Source: Gracilibacillus sp. YIM 98692 (GTDB lineage Bacteria > Bacillota > Bacilli > Bacillales > Amphibacillaceae). Taken from it: a DNA stretch of 64,000 nucleotides. Shown here one piece after another: positions 41,501 to 49,650 of the stretch. A program made the position numbers and the translations under genes. The notes below the pieces were generated by a model, which did not search any database, was not told the DNA's origin, and worked only from the letters and a program-made list of their open reading frames with translations. The stretch lies in assembly GCF_010993965.1 (NCBI RefSeq), contig NZ_WIXM01000001.1, forward strand, positions 434,001 to 498,000. The letters are read 5' to 3'. Every line of letters starts with the position of its first letter. The first letter of the stretch is position 1.

Positions 41501-43870
41501 CCTTCATTTGATATTTTATCTTTAGATAAAACGTCAGATACTGATTATACATTATTGGCAAAATCTAATGTAGATGGAACGATTTCCGTGAAGGAAGGAC
41601 AGGAAGTGATTGTCGAGGAAGCTCATGTAACAGCTGGAGAATTATTTGAATTGCCGACAAGCATTCATGAAGAACAAGACACAAACTTTAGCATTGTATT
41701 CCTTCCAGATGATACGCAATTCCTTACTGATTATAGTAAGATCGTTCGTAACTTTACCGTGACAAATAAAACATATGCAGATGCGGATGGGAATATCTAT
41801 GTTTCTCCAGAAGGAACAAGCGCTGGAGCTGGTTCAAAGGATAACCCGCTAGATTTAGATACTGCGATTGAATTTGTGCAAAAAGGACAAACCATTATCG
41901 TACAAGAAGGGACATATGTACGTAACTCACCATTACACATTAAGAAATATAATGATGGTACAGAAGATGCGATGAAGTATTTAATCGCTGACCCTGAAGC
42001 AGAGACAAGACCTGTCATAGATTTTGATAAAAAATCAGCAGGTGTCGTACACAGTGGAAATTACTGGCATGTGAAAGGGATTGACTTTGCACGCTCAGCA
42101 GGAAACACAAAAGGCTACACCGTTGGCGGCGATCATAATATCATTGAAAATATAGCTGCATATGAACATGGGGATACAGGGATTCAAATTAGCCGTACAG
42201 ATGGTTCAGATAATATCGAGGATTGGCCATCTTATAACCTGATTCTAAATAGTATCTCTTTTGATAACCGTGACCCTTCTGAAAACAATGCGGATGGTTT
42301 TGCAGCTAAGCTAACTACTGGTGTAGGAAATGTCTTTAATGGAACAATTGCACACAATAACATTGATGATGGTTGGGATCTATATACGAAGGTAGGATCC
42401 GGTGCAATAGGTCCGGTTACGATTGAAAATAGTATTGCCTATGATAACGGCTTTTTAACGGATGGCACTGTAGGATCTGGTGATAAAAACGGCTTTAAGC
42501 TTGGTGGAGAAGGTATTCATGTACCACATGTTATCAAAAACAGTGTAGCATTCGGAAATGGTGCCTCTGGTTTCACAAGTAATAGTAACCCAGGTATCAT
42601 TGCGGAAAACAACTATAGTTTTGATAATGGTGGAGGAAACATAAACTTTACCACTTACAGTAATATTGAAGAAGATTTCTCTATTGACAACTTTGTTTCA
42701 TTCCATACAGAAGCAAACCAAAGCCAAGACAGCTATCCATCTAGGCTAAATGCGGATCATAACTTTATGTATGATGGTTCCAACACTTCTAATGAGTCTG
42801 GCGATCAACTAACAGACGAACTGGTGGAGACATTAACATCTATCACCAATGTTCAAAGAGATGAAGATGGCAATATTCTTTGGGGCGACATTTGGGATAC
42901 ATTTAATGCCTTTATGTCTCAATATGAAACCACTCAACCTGATGATGAAGATGGTGATAGCAACTCAGATCAAGATGAACAGGAAAATGAGGATAGCAAC
43001 ACTGATCAAGGTGAGCAAGGTAATGAGGATAGCAATGCTGATCAAGATGAGCAAGGGAATGAAGACAGCAATGCTGACCAAGATGAGCAAGGGAATGAAG
43101 ATAGCAACACGGATCAGGATAAGCAAGGGAATAATGGTAACAATACAGGTCAAGCTGATCAAGACACAGTTGTTACGAATCCAGTTGTAAATAACCAAGA
43201 AGCAACGGTAAACAACGACGACATTCATAACATCAAGCAAAATGGTCAGATTGTACTGGATCTAAGCAACCATAATTCTTCGGTAAATGTTCAATTGACC
43301 AAAGATCAAGTGAGCACGTTAAAACAGAAAAACGCCACTATTGATGTTCAAAAACAAGATGTTGAGATGAATGTTCCAGCAGCCTTGCTAACAAATGGTG
43401 AGGAAGCTGTTGAGATTTCGTTTGAAAAATTGAGCGATATCGAAAACATGGAAAACGCCTTGAGTGCAGTTTATGACTTCACCATTAACCAAGGCGGAAA
43501 GATCATTAGTGAATTTGGTGATCATACAGTTACACTGACATTTACAGTAGATGCTGATCAAGTTAATAATCCTGATAATGTATCTGTTTACTATTGGAAT
43601 CCAGATACGGAAATATGGGAGCCTGTAGGTGGTCAGTATGAATCTGGCAAGATTAGAGTGGAAACGAGCCACTTCAGTACGTATACAGTATTTGAATCTA
43701 CTGATGATGAATCACAAACGGATAAACCAGGAACAGATGCAGGAACAAATGATGGAAGTGATCTTCCAGATACCGCAACAAATGCATTTAATTGGTTAAT
43801 CCTAGGTTTGTTAGTACTAGTTACAGGTGCATGCTTATTGTTTATGAACAAAAGAAAAGTAAAGCAATAA
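38519..43870 (+). CDS. Giant wall-anchored PL9-like pectate lyase
   Basis: 1783 residues. Signal peptide (1-about 30). Three copies of an about 200-residue jelly-roll-like domain (about 33-240, 241-425, 760-980), recognisable by repeated GxGIMLRD/GLMLRD/GIMARD and by YAGLFTSR/YAGIFVAR/YIGFYTAR. Four Ig-like Big_3 domains lie between (about 430-760; YLIGEELDVTGLEVTAEYDD type). A right-handed beta-helix follows (about 1085-1470) that starts GNIYVSPEGTSAGAG. It contains NADGFAAKL, NNIDDGWDLYTK and NGFKLGGEG, the acidic calcium-site and catalytic-Lys pattern of family PL9 pectate lyases. Acidic 12-residue repeats (about 1478-1540) come next, then the wall-proximal domain shared with the amylopullulanase, then LPDTA, membrane helix and basic tail. 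It starts with TTG at 38519 behind GGAGG. It would cut pectate or a related uronan at the cell surface. Confidence 0.85.
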   Translation: MKNHKRMLAILSIFVLLLSNIQVTALSANTEDAEMIDISSDWQGSIMGNVGGDNKITSENFGITENDDDSVTLKSINNRGKIESGSEGIAYYFKEVPTDTNYTISATAKVDSWDANSQVGFGIMLRSNVLDNENDSSFTGDYVAAGNIKQEMRGFYKYADEDFKHPEDLYTGPAPAVGEEYELSIQKSANFYTITIDGVEKTLEHTEDLNYAGLFTSRNTEVTFSDIKLDIEGQHNLSDLDFSVFGSNTGDDKNPDPTFHPDNSVTIEANGGKISSSVDGISYLHKDLPANANFELKTKATVHDFDGSDSQVSFGLMLRDEIGEHRDSSGHESTYVSVGALDKVMKGFYKQDSRQKLDAFANNSVPAADEVYDLTIKKSGDTYVVTSNGESESISAENLFTDEVYAGIFVARGATVTFSDFSIKVAKNVNGLSVDDSNMEKSEYLIGEELDVTGLEVTAEYDDGSTKVLSPSDYIVTGFDSSEAGTNTITINYNGITATVDVEIVPLTVTELQVKYYPAKTVYYKEESFDSQGLVITADYNNGYKTAELTDDLYTISISGQELQEDGYVFENAGTKTVTVTSTETPEETTTFNVEVKDADITGLDIRNQPTKQTYFLGDELDLSGMSVYATYSDSNDVQLMKGEYDVTGFDSTTVGEKEIKISYKGEEATLTVNVKEKELQNLEVTSYPQTTFTVGEAFNHNGLDVSKVYDSGDKELLDESSYTVDASAFDSTTAGTYDITIQPNNEDISPISYQVTVRDAVDYEWKEIRFGQSTSHDKNTITFLDDNTVELAAVGGAGKITGDHDGITFYYTEIDAQKDNFQLSADIKVKEYAKTPHDGQESFGIMARDAIGTDGDSSVFASNIAAVGGYSGGTKNDNGTQLFARTGVVSSDGEGSQGIQKKMLNNEKPTAENTESNYRLTLAKTNSGFTGQLNDGEEEIIFEPEILNVQDDKLYIGFYTARVATIEVSNIDFTVSAAQTDAPKVVPPEEPVSPSFDILSLDKTSDTDYTLLAKSNVDGTISVKEGQEVIVEEAHVTAGELFELPTSIHEEQDTNFSIVFLPDDTQFLTDYSKIVRNFTVTNKTYADADGNIYVSPEGTSAGAGSKDNPLDLDTAIEFVQKGQTIIVQEGTYVRNSPLHIKKYNDGTEDAMKYLIADPEAETRPVIDFDKKSAGVVHSGNYWHVKGIDFARSAGNTKGYTVGGDHNIIENIAAYEHGDTGIQISRTDGSDNIEDWPSYNLILNSISFDNRDPSENNADGFAAKLTTGVGNVFNGTIAHNNIDDGWDLYTKVGSGAIGPVTIENSIAYDNGFLTDGTVGSGDKNGFKLGGEGIHVPHVIKNSVAFGNGASGFTSNSNPGIIAENNYSFDNGGGNINFTTYSNIEEDFSIDNFVSFHTEANQSQDSYPSRLNADHNFMYDGSNTSNESGDQLTDELVETLTSITNVQRDEDGNILWGDIWDTFNAFMSQYETTQPDDEDGDSNSDQDEQENEDSNTDQGEQGNEDSNADQDEQGNEDSNADQDEQGNEDSNTDQDKQGNNGNNTGQADQDTVVTNPVVNNQEATVNNDDIHNIKQNGQIVLDLSNHNSSVNVQLTKDQVSTLKQKNATIDVQKQDVEMNVPAALLTNGEEAVEISFEKLSDIENMENALSAVYDFTINQGGKIISEFGDHTVTLTFTVDADQVNNPDNVSVYYWNPDTEIWEPVGGQYESGKIRVETSHFSTYTVFESTDDESQTDKPGTDAGTNDGSDLPDTATNAFNWLILGLLVLVTGACLLFMNKRKVKQ
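42954..43128 (+). repeat. In-gene 36-bp tandem repeats coding EDSNxDQxEQGN
   Basis: Four to five direct repeats of 36 bases within the surface lyase gene, encoding a very acidic, flexible spacer. Near-identity of the DNA suggests recent copy-number change. Confidence 0.8.
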
Positions 43871-43875
43871 TTTAA

Positions 43876-43906
43876 AAGGGGTGTCCTAGGCGGGCACCCC
43901 TTTTTT
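43876..43906 (+). terminator. Rho-independent terminator of the surface lyase gene
   Basis: 8-bp stem AAGGGGTG / CACCCCTT and a run of six T residues, 6 bases after the stop codon. Confidence 0.88.
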
Positions 43907-43984
43907 ACACGTTAGGAAAGATAAGAGCAACTAGGCTACCGCACTGCGCCATAAGGCTTGGCGGATAGCCAAGTTTTTCTTTAG
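43907..43984 (-). repeat. Dispersed palindromic repeat, copy 2
   Basis: Reverse complement of the element at 8273-8404: TAAAGAAAAACTTGGC, GCCAAGCCTTATGGCG, CTAGTTGCTCTTAT and the TAACGTG end. It lacks the 50-base insertion of copy 1. The stretch to 44157 that follows shows nothing further. Confidence 0.55.
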
Positions 43985-44157
43985 TTGGTCGAGAATCCCT
44001 AATACTTAATGCTACCAACAATTTGTAACACTAATTGTTTTTGATCTGATCTCTGAGGATAAATATTATTAATTTCACTTAATGTTTTTAATACAACCTG
44101 TCTAGAGTTTTGGACCTTATTGATTTCATCCCGAACTAATTCAAAAAAGCAAAGAAA

Positions 44158-44217
44158 GAGGCTGACGTTCAATCGCAACTAACTAATCACGATGTAAACG
44201 TCAGCCTCCCTCTTTTA
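44158..44217. terminator. Bidirectional terminator
   Basis: A perfect 12-bp stem GAGGCTGACGTT / AACGTCAGCCTC with T-rich flanks in both directions. It may end the leftward ABC/enzyme operon, though it is 260 bases past its last stop. Between 44218 and 44477 I see nothing else. Confidence 0.65.
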
Positions 44218-44477
44218 TTCTTCTTTGCTATCAGTAAAGGCCGTCACCTTCTTTCTGGTAGTGCTGATTTTTAAAAAGATTATGTATTCTTTATCATCCA
44301 TCTCAATTCACGTTATATTTTCACCCGATATCAACGATTCCTACCTTTTTGTCAAAATCATTACTTCTATTAGTATAAATAATTACTCAATATATTACTT
44401 TATGAAGTCGGATATATGTCCAAGATAGAAACCTTATAAAAGCCCTTCTTATTCACCCCAAAAGTACCAGATATGAA

Positions 44478-46193
44478 TTAATTTGTCATCAATTTAAAAG
44501 ATTTATCGATCGGAGAAATTAAATTCACTTTTACACTTTTCGTTTTTGGATCTAACATAGGTTGACCAAGCTGTTTCTGCCAATGTTCATAGTTACCATC
44601 TTCCAGCATGAGTTTATTTTTCATTTGAGCTACTTGTAACCCATTGCTTTTCCAAAAGTAATCTCGACCCTCTATTTCTTCTAGCCCACTCCCCTCCAAT
44701 ACTGTATCCGGATGGAAGATAAACACAACTTGATAAAATACATCCTCTCTGTTATCTGATCGAATATGCAGATACCATTCATCGTTTTCTCTTGTAATAT
44801 CAACTGTGACAACGTGTTTTTGATTGTGTGTCTTCATTCTATACTGATGTGGAAGTAAATACCATATACTTGTATCCGAATCAGACAAATATTTCTTCGG
44901 TATCGGTCCTGTGTAACCTTTTTCCAACTCTTTAGAAAGTCGATATCCGCCATTTATTCGCTCTATTTTATCGAATTCAACAATTCCTGGAGAAAAACTA
45001 TTGTAGAGTTGAACTCCCAGTAAACTAGCATCACCATTGTGCAGAGAAAAGAAAGATGAATTTCTTCCCATGATAGTGGCGCTCCGTTCTTTATCACGAT
45101 AGCGAACGATTGGTGCTGCAAAGGATGTATGCATACTGCTATGTTCTATTTTGGAATGATGTCCGACCTCTTCCATTTTTTCCAAATTGTCAATCAAGGG
45201 ATAATTTTCATTAATAAATACTTCATATTCTGTTGGCAGATCTGTACTATCCACAAATGTATGTTGGATACTAGGGAAAGACAAATATCCGAGCATGATA
45301 TGGTTATTTACTGGTCCTATGTCCGATAGGTGATCGAAGGCTAAGTTTGCCATTGCCATATATTGCTCATTATTATCATGAACTGCCATTAATCGATATA
45401 TTAAATGATATGGTGATAAATCATATGTATGTGCTAAATCCTGTCGTCCAGAATAGTCTGTGACAACTTGACCGTTTGGGTGCACTAGATACATCATCAT
45501 ATTTAAGTTCTTTCTAACGTAATCAAGTAATTCAGGCTTTTCCAGCTGCACAGCTGTATGATAAAGACAAATATTACTGACCGAATTATATATACCATTA
45601 CTTCTTTCTGTCCATTCACCATCTTCTGAAATATCGATACCTTCCGCTAACCATTCTTCTGCTCTTTCCTTTAAATCATCTCTATGATAGATGGCATAAA
45701 GATTCGCCAATGCTGAAGCTAGCACCCAACGATGATTCGGTGTATGACAGCCTCCGGTTATCATAGCAGGTATGGTATTTCGCAAGAACCATTCCATCTT
45801 TTCGGTTAACTCACTATCTCGAGTACTATGCAACAACTGATAAACTTGAGCAAAACCTGTTACAAGAAATGCTGTATCAGGAGGCGAGTGGTAATTGGTC
45901 CAGCCAGGTGAAATGGTGCCATCGTCATGTTGCTGGGCAAGCATATAATCTAAAGCGAATCCTATATTTTTCTTCAACTCTTCGTTTTGATAAAAGATAG
46001 AATCGCTATTCACATAAGAGCTAACCCAAGCCCCGATTACACTGCCAGTGCCAGTATGACTCGGGCTAGGAATGCCAGTCTTTTGATCAATTACACCTCC
46101 AAAGTAACGACTGTTTCTGTCTAGGACTTGATCCTTCATATATTTTTCTGTGTTCTGATCATTTTGTTTTACTAATTGATTATAGAAACTCAT
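44478..46193 (-). CDS. Predicted (alpha/alpha)-barrel carbohydrate-active enzyme
   Basis: A 571-residue protein without signal peptide, so cytoplasmic. The first about 330 residues are helical-hairpin repeats of the (alpha/alpha)6 type: HTGTGSVIGAWVSSYVN, ALDYMLAQQHDDGTISPGW, GGCHTPNHRWVLASALANLY and WTERSNGIYNSVSNICLYHT. The rest is beta-rich (RYRDKERSATIMGRNSSFFS, VVTVDITRENDEWYLHIRSD). This two-part fold is seen in heparinase-II/III-like lyases and in uronide hydrolase families such as GH154. I cannot decide which. It is last in the operon after the two permeases, so it probably processes an imported oligosaccharide, perhaps a uronan fragment. The conserved His/Asn in CHTPNHRW are likely active-site residues (inference). 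Confidence 0.6.
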   Translation of the reverse strand: MSFYNQLVKQNDQNTEKYMKDQVLDRNSRYFGGVIDQKTGIPSPSHTGTGSVIGAWVSSYVNSDSIFYQNEELKKNIGFALDYMLAQQHDDGTISPGWTNYHSPPDTAFLVTGFAQVYQLLHSTRDSELTEKMEWFLRNTIPAMITGGCHTPNHRWVLASALANLYAIYHRDDLKERAEEWLAEGIDISEDGEWTERSNGIYNSVSNICLYHTAVQLEKPELLDYVRKNLNMMMYLVHPNGQVVTDYSGRQDLAHTYDLSPYHLIYRLMAVHDNNEQYMAMANLAFDHLSDIGPVNNHIMLGYLSFPSIQHTFVDSTDLPTEYEVFINENYPLIDNLEKMEEVGHHSKIEHSSMHTSFAAPIVRYRDKERSATIMGRNSSFFSLHNGDASLLGVQLYNSFSPGIVEFDKIERINGGYRLSKELEKGYTGPIPKKYLSDSDTSIWYLLPHQYRMKTHNQKHVVTVDITRENDEWYLHIRSDNREDVFYQVVFIFHPDTVLEGSGLEEIEGRDYFWKSNGLQVAQMKNKLMLEDGNYEHWQKQLGQPMLDPKTKSVKVNLISPIDKSFKLMTN

Positions 46194-46231
46194 CTAAAAA
46201 CCTCCTTGAGAAGGGATTTCTTTAAACCCGC

Positions 46232-47062
46232 CTAACCTTTCAAACCAGATGTTGCACTTGTATCCATAATATATCGTTGAAAGACAATAAAGATAATAAT
46301 CATTGGAACTAAAGATATAATGGATGAAGATAGTAGTAACACCCAATCAATATTATCTGCACCTACTATACTGCGCAACGCGATTTGTACGGTATACTTA
46401 TTTGGGTCACTTAATACAATTAACGGCCAAATATAGTCATTCCATCTCCACTGAAAGGAAAAAATCGCTAACGTAATGACAACCGGCTTTGCAATTGGTA
46501 ACATTAAATTAAAAAAGATTTTCCCTTCATTTGCACCATCAATTCTTGCTGATTCCAATAGGTCATTTGGTACTGTCATGAAATATTGACGGAACATAAA
46601 TATACCTGTTGCTGTGTTTATCGATGGAATAATTAAACCTGCTAAACTATCATATAACCCTAAATCTAAAATAACAGAAAAGGTTGGAGTCATAATAACT
46701 TCAGTCGGCAGCATTGTAGTTGCTAACATACATATTAAGAATACATTTAACCATTTATAGTTATACTTAGCTAAGGCGAATCCACAAGTTGCACTAGCTA
46801 TAACCGTTAATACGGTCGTCAAAATTGCTACAATCAATGTGTTTATGAAATATTTAATAAACTCCATCGTACTCCATGAGTAAACATAACCATCTACTGT
46901 AGGATTTTCAGGGAGTATGTTTAAAGGATAAGAAAACAATTCACTACCAGGCTTTATAGAACTAAGTAATAGCCATACGATAGGAAAAAGATACATTAAT
47001 GCCACGATAAAAAGCGCCGTTGTTAACATTATAGTAGAAAATCTATCATTAAGCTTATTCAT
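46232..47062 (-). CDS. Sugar ABC transporter permease (MalG/LacG type)
   Basis: A 276-residue inner-membrane permease with six helices and the cytoplasmic EAA loop ESARIDGANEGKIFFNLMLP that contacts the ATPase. It belongs to the carbohydrate uptake transporter 1 family. It overlaps the other permease by 8 bases. No ATPase gene is in the operon, so a shared MsmX-type ATPase is probably used, as in B. subtilis. Confidence 0.9.
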   Translation of the reverse strand: MNKLNDRFSTIMLTTALFIVALMYLFPIVWLLLSSIKPGSELFSYPLNILPENPTVDGYVYSWSTMEFIKYFINTLIVAILTTVLTVIASATCGFALAKYNYKWLNVFLICMLATTMLPTEVIMTPTFSVILDLGLYDSLAGLIIPSINTATGIFMFRQYFMTVPNDLLESARIDGANEGKIFFNLMLPIAKPVVITLAIFSFQWRWNDYIWPLIVLSDPNKYTVQIALRSIVGADNIDWVLLLSSSIISLVPMIIIFIVFQRYIMDTSATSGLKG

Positions 47063-47924
47063 CTACTTTCCCCCCCTTAGCAAAGCGGAATTGAAGTAAA
47101 GAGAATGCTAGAAGTACGACAAACAGTACCATGGATGCTGCACTTGCATATCCTACTTTCAATTGATCAAAACCTGTCTCATAAATATACTGCACAATGA
47201 ATGTTGTATCTGAACCAGGTCCACCGTTTGTTAGAGATTGAACCATCGGGAATTCCTTCATTAGATTAAATACAGCCAATAAAATAACTAAAAAGGAAGT
47301 GGATCTAATAGATGGTAAAGTAATATGCCAGAACTTTTGCCAGCCTGATCCACCATCCACATCTGCCGCTTCGTAAAGTGATTTCGGAATACTAATTAAT
47401 GCTCCGATAAAAATCAGCATATTAAAAGCTGTGCCAGCCCAAGCCGTTGCAAATAATACAACTAAAAAGGCGAAATTACCATCCGAAGACCATGGTATCG
47501 GATTCCCGCCAAGCAATTGAATCATATAGTTAATAAACCCAAAGCTTTCTCCAAACATCCATCGCCAAAGCACACCAACTACAATTGGCGAAACTAACCA
47601 AGGAAAAAAGAAAATAATTTTTGCTACGTTTTTCCCTTTTGTAAATTTACTAACAAGTAGCACCGAAACTAGAAGCGATGAAACATATACTAATGGAACA
47701 CCTAACAATGTATATAAAAAGGTTCTTGACATTGCTTTATAAAAACTAGGATCTTGAAACAAATTAATATAGTTCTCTAGACCAATAAATGTTGCTACAT
47801 TTCCGTTATACTCGGTTAAAGAATAATAAACACCTAGCAGCGCTGGCCATGCAAAGAATATGATAAATAGTACCAAGTTGGCAGCTATAAATAGAAATGC
47901 CCATTTTTTATTCGTATCTTTCAT
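47055..47924 (-). CDS. Sugar ABC transporter permease (MalF/LacF type)
   Basis: A 289-residue permease with six helices; EAA loop YEAADVDGGSGWQKFWHITL. The N-terminal helix FIAANLVLFIIFFAWPALLG and the late SLTNGGPGSDTTFIVQYIYE segment are typical of the MalF group. It follows the binding-protein gene after an 81-base gap that holds a strong hairpin. Confidence 0.9.
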   Translation of the reverse strand: MKDTNKKWAFLFIAANLVLFIIFFAWPALLGVYYSLTEYNGNVATFIGLENYINLFQDPSFYKAMSRTFLYTLLGVPLVYVSSLLVSVLLVSKFTKGKNVAKIIFFFPWLVSPIVVGVLWRWMFGESFGFINYMIQLLGGNPIPWSSDGNFAFLVVLFATAWAGTAFNMLIFIGALISIPKSLYEAADVDGGSGWQKFWHITLPSIRSTSFLVILLAVFNLMKEFPMVQSLTNGGPGSDTTFIVQYIYETGFDQLKVGYASAASMVLFVVLLAFSLLQFRFAKGGKVDE

Positions 47925-47968
47925 GCTACATAACCTCCTCTATTATATTAGACTGAAAGATGAGGAAG

Positions 47969-47997
47969 AATAGCGACCATTTTTCATGGTCGCTATT
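47969..47997 (-). promoter_or_regulatory. Intercistronic hairpin between binding-protein and permease genes
   Basis: A perfect 12-bp stem, AATAGCGACCAT / ATGGTCGCTATT, with a five-base loop, 9 bases after the stop of the binding-protein gene. There is no T-run on the - strand, so it is more likely an RNA stabiliser or partial attenuator than a full terminator. Confidence 0.7.
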
Positions 47998-48005
47998 GTA
48001 AAATC

Positions 48006-49265
48006 CTATTCTACGTAAGCGTCAGTCATTTCATTCTTCACATTTTCAATGGCATCATCTACACTTTGCTCATCGTTTAATGCATTAATCACTTCGTCTG
48101 CTAGTGCACTACCTATACTTCTTTTAGAAACCAATTGTTTTTTAACTAGTTCATTACGTTGTTGACTTGCAATTGGGTCAGAGGCAGCAATCTCATTTTG
48201 GTAAATGGTATAAGCTTCTGGAGCAAGTTCATATTCTACTTCTGCATCTTCTGTAACAGGTAAATAACCACCATATGTTGCTAATTCCTCATAGTTTTCT
48301 TTTTGATATAACCAATCCATAAACTCTCTTGCTTGCTCCTCTTGTCCAGATCCTTCAAAACCTACTAAATAGTTACCACCAAGGTTTGTTGCTCTAACTT
48401 CTTCATACGGCATATATACTGATTCCCACTCAAAGTCTTCGATATTAGCAGCGAAATCAGTAATTTGCCAAGACCCAGACATATAAACAGGAACTCTGCC
48501 ACTCTTGAACATCGATGAAGCATCTTCGCCCGCTGTCCAAACAGATTTTGGCATGATCGTATTATCATTTAGTTCCATAAATTTTTCTAATGCATCTTTT
48601 GTCTCTTCATTTGTTGTGTATTGATCTCCTTCTTTATAAAAACCTTTACTTCCATGTTGATAGAGGAAAGCGTTTAATCTGTGATCAGAGTTATCCATAA
48701 CCATACCGTACTGAGCATCTGTTTTGTCTAAAATTGTATTTATCGAGGATATTAGTTCATCCCATGTCCAAATATCATCTTCACTTGTCGGATAACTTAC
48801 GCCTGCTTCTTCAAATAAGTCTTTGTTAACAAACATACCCACTGCTGTAAGATCTAATGGCGGTGCAACTAATTGATCGTCAACGGTTATCCCCATATCT
48901 GTCATTACATTATTGTCCTCTGCAATTTGTGTTAGATCCATTAATTGACCATCCCATGCCGAGTTAAACCCTGTGACACGAGCTAGTGCAGGCGGTTCTC
49001 CAGCTCGGATCATATTGGTGATTTTCGTGACCATATCGCTATATGGTACATCAACAACTTCGATTTCTACACCCGTCTCTTCTGTGTATTTTTCAGACAT
49101 TTTTGTTAATGCAGAACCTTCTACCTTATCACCTGAAACATAAAATTGCATAACTTCGCCATTTGTATCAGTATTGGATGATGCATCTGAATCATTATCA
49201 CTTCCAGAACATGCCACTAAAATAGTAGATATTAATACGAAAATCATCAAAAATAATTTTTTCAT
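48006..49265 (-). CDS. Sugar-binding lipoprotein of ABC importer
   Basis: A 419-residue extracellular solute-binding protein (family 1). Signal peptide with lipobox LVACSGS (Cys 19-20), then an acidic linker. NMIRAGEPPALARVTGFN, MFVNKDLFEEAGVSYP and the AREFMDWLYQKENYEELATY segment fit sugar-binding proteins. It would capture an oligosaccharide at the membrane surface for the two permeases downstream. Three LacI-type operator motifs lie in the 370 bases upstream. Confidence 0.9.
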   Translation of the reverse strand: MKKLFLMIFVLISTILVACSGSDNDSDASSNTDTNGEVMQFYVSGDKVEGSALTKMSEKYTEETGVEIEVVDVPYSDMVTKITNMIRAGEPPALARVTGFNSAWDGQLMDLTQIAEDNNVMTDMGITVDDQLVAPPLDLTAVGMFVNKDLFEEAGVSYPTSEDDIWTWDELISSINTILDKTDAQYGMVMDNSDHRLNAFLYQHGSKGFYKEGDQYTTNEETKDALEKFMELNDNTIMPKSVWTAGEDASSMFKSGRVPVYMSGSWQITDFAANIEDFEWESVYMPYEEVRATNLGGNYLVGFEGSGQEEQAREFMDWLYQKENYEELATYGGYLPVTEDAEVEYELAPEAYTIYQNEIAASDPIASQQRNELVKKQLVSKRSIGSALADEVINALNDEQSVDDAIENVKNEMTDAYVE

Positions 49266-49290
49266 AGTCTACCTCTCCTTTTTTCTTATA

Positions 49291-49382
49291 AGTAAAGCGT
49301 TTCCAAAACAATGTAAGGGTTTTCCTTGTCTTCTAAAAAAACACCACCTCTTAACTCTAAGTAAAATTAGTTAAGCGCTTTC
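49291..49382 (-). promoter_or_regulatory. Two LacI-type operators before the ABC operon
   Basis: AGTAAAGCGTTTCC (49291-49304) and AGTTAAGCGCTTTC (49369-49382). The second is identical to the reverse complement of the site at 52068-52081 in front of the dehydrogenase gene. They are probable targets of the LacI regulator encoded next door, or of CcpA. Confidence 0.6.
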
Positions 49383-49511
49383 TTGTTTTATATACTATCA
49401 ACTTTCGCATAGTAACACAAGTGCTTTTTCGACTTTTTTTAATTAATTTTGATAAATGTTGCTGTAACAAGACATCTTATGCCATAAAAAATGACATAAT
49501 AAAGAACAGCA

Positions 49512-49540
49512 CATAAAGAGAGACTTCCAACAGTGGGGGT
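49512..49540 (+). repeat. Fragment of dispersed repeat element 2 (5' part)
   Basis: ATAAAGAGAGACTTCCAACA and GTGGGGGT match the - strand of 38297-38325. Confidence 0.5.
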
Positions 49541-49599
49541 TAAAAGACGATTGTTCACCGTTAAAACGAGTGCTATCCTTCAAAGAATTTCGATTATTT

Positions 49600-49613
49600 A
49601 GTTAAGCGTTTAA
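49600..49613 (-). promoter_or_regulatory. LacI-type operator
   Basis: AGTTAAGCGTTTAA, third member of the motif in this intergenic region, close to the 3' end of the regulator gene. Confidence 0.45.
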
Positions 49614-49623
49614 TTTATTGACC

Positions 49624-49650
49624 AAAAAAAAATGGTTATACCATTTTTTT
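49624..49650 (-). terminator. Terminator overlapping the end of the LacI gene
   Basis: The last codons and stop of the regulator gene form the hairpin AAAAAATGGT-ATA-ACCATTTTTT, followed by a T-run. Confidence 0.65.

Noticed and set aside
42954-43128. Possible CRISPR-like direct repeats
   Set aside because: The repeats are contiguous, in frame and encode EDSNxDQxEQGN. There are no spacers and no cas genes.
42849-43240. Frames on both strands over the acidic repeats of the surface lyase
   Set aside because: They are by-products of the 36-bp tandem repeats in other frames.
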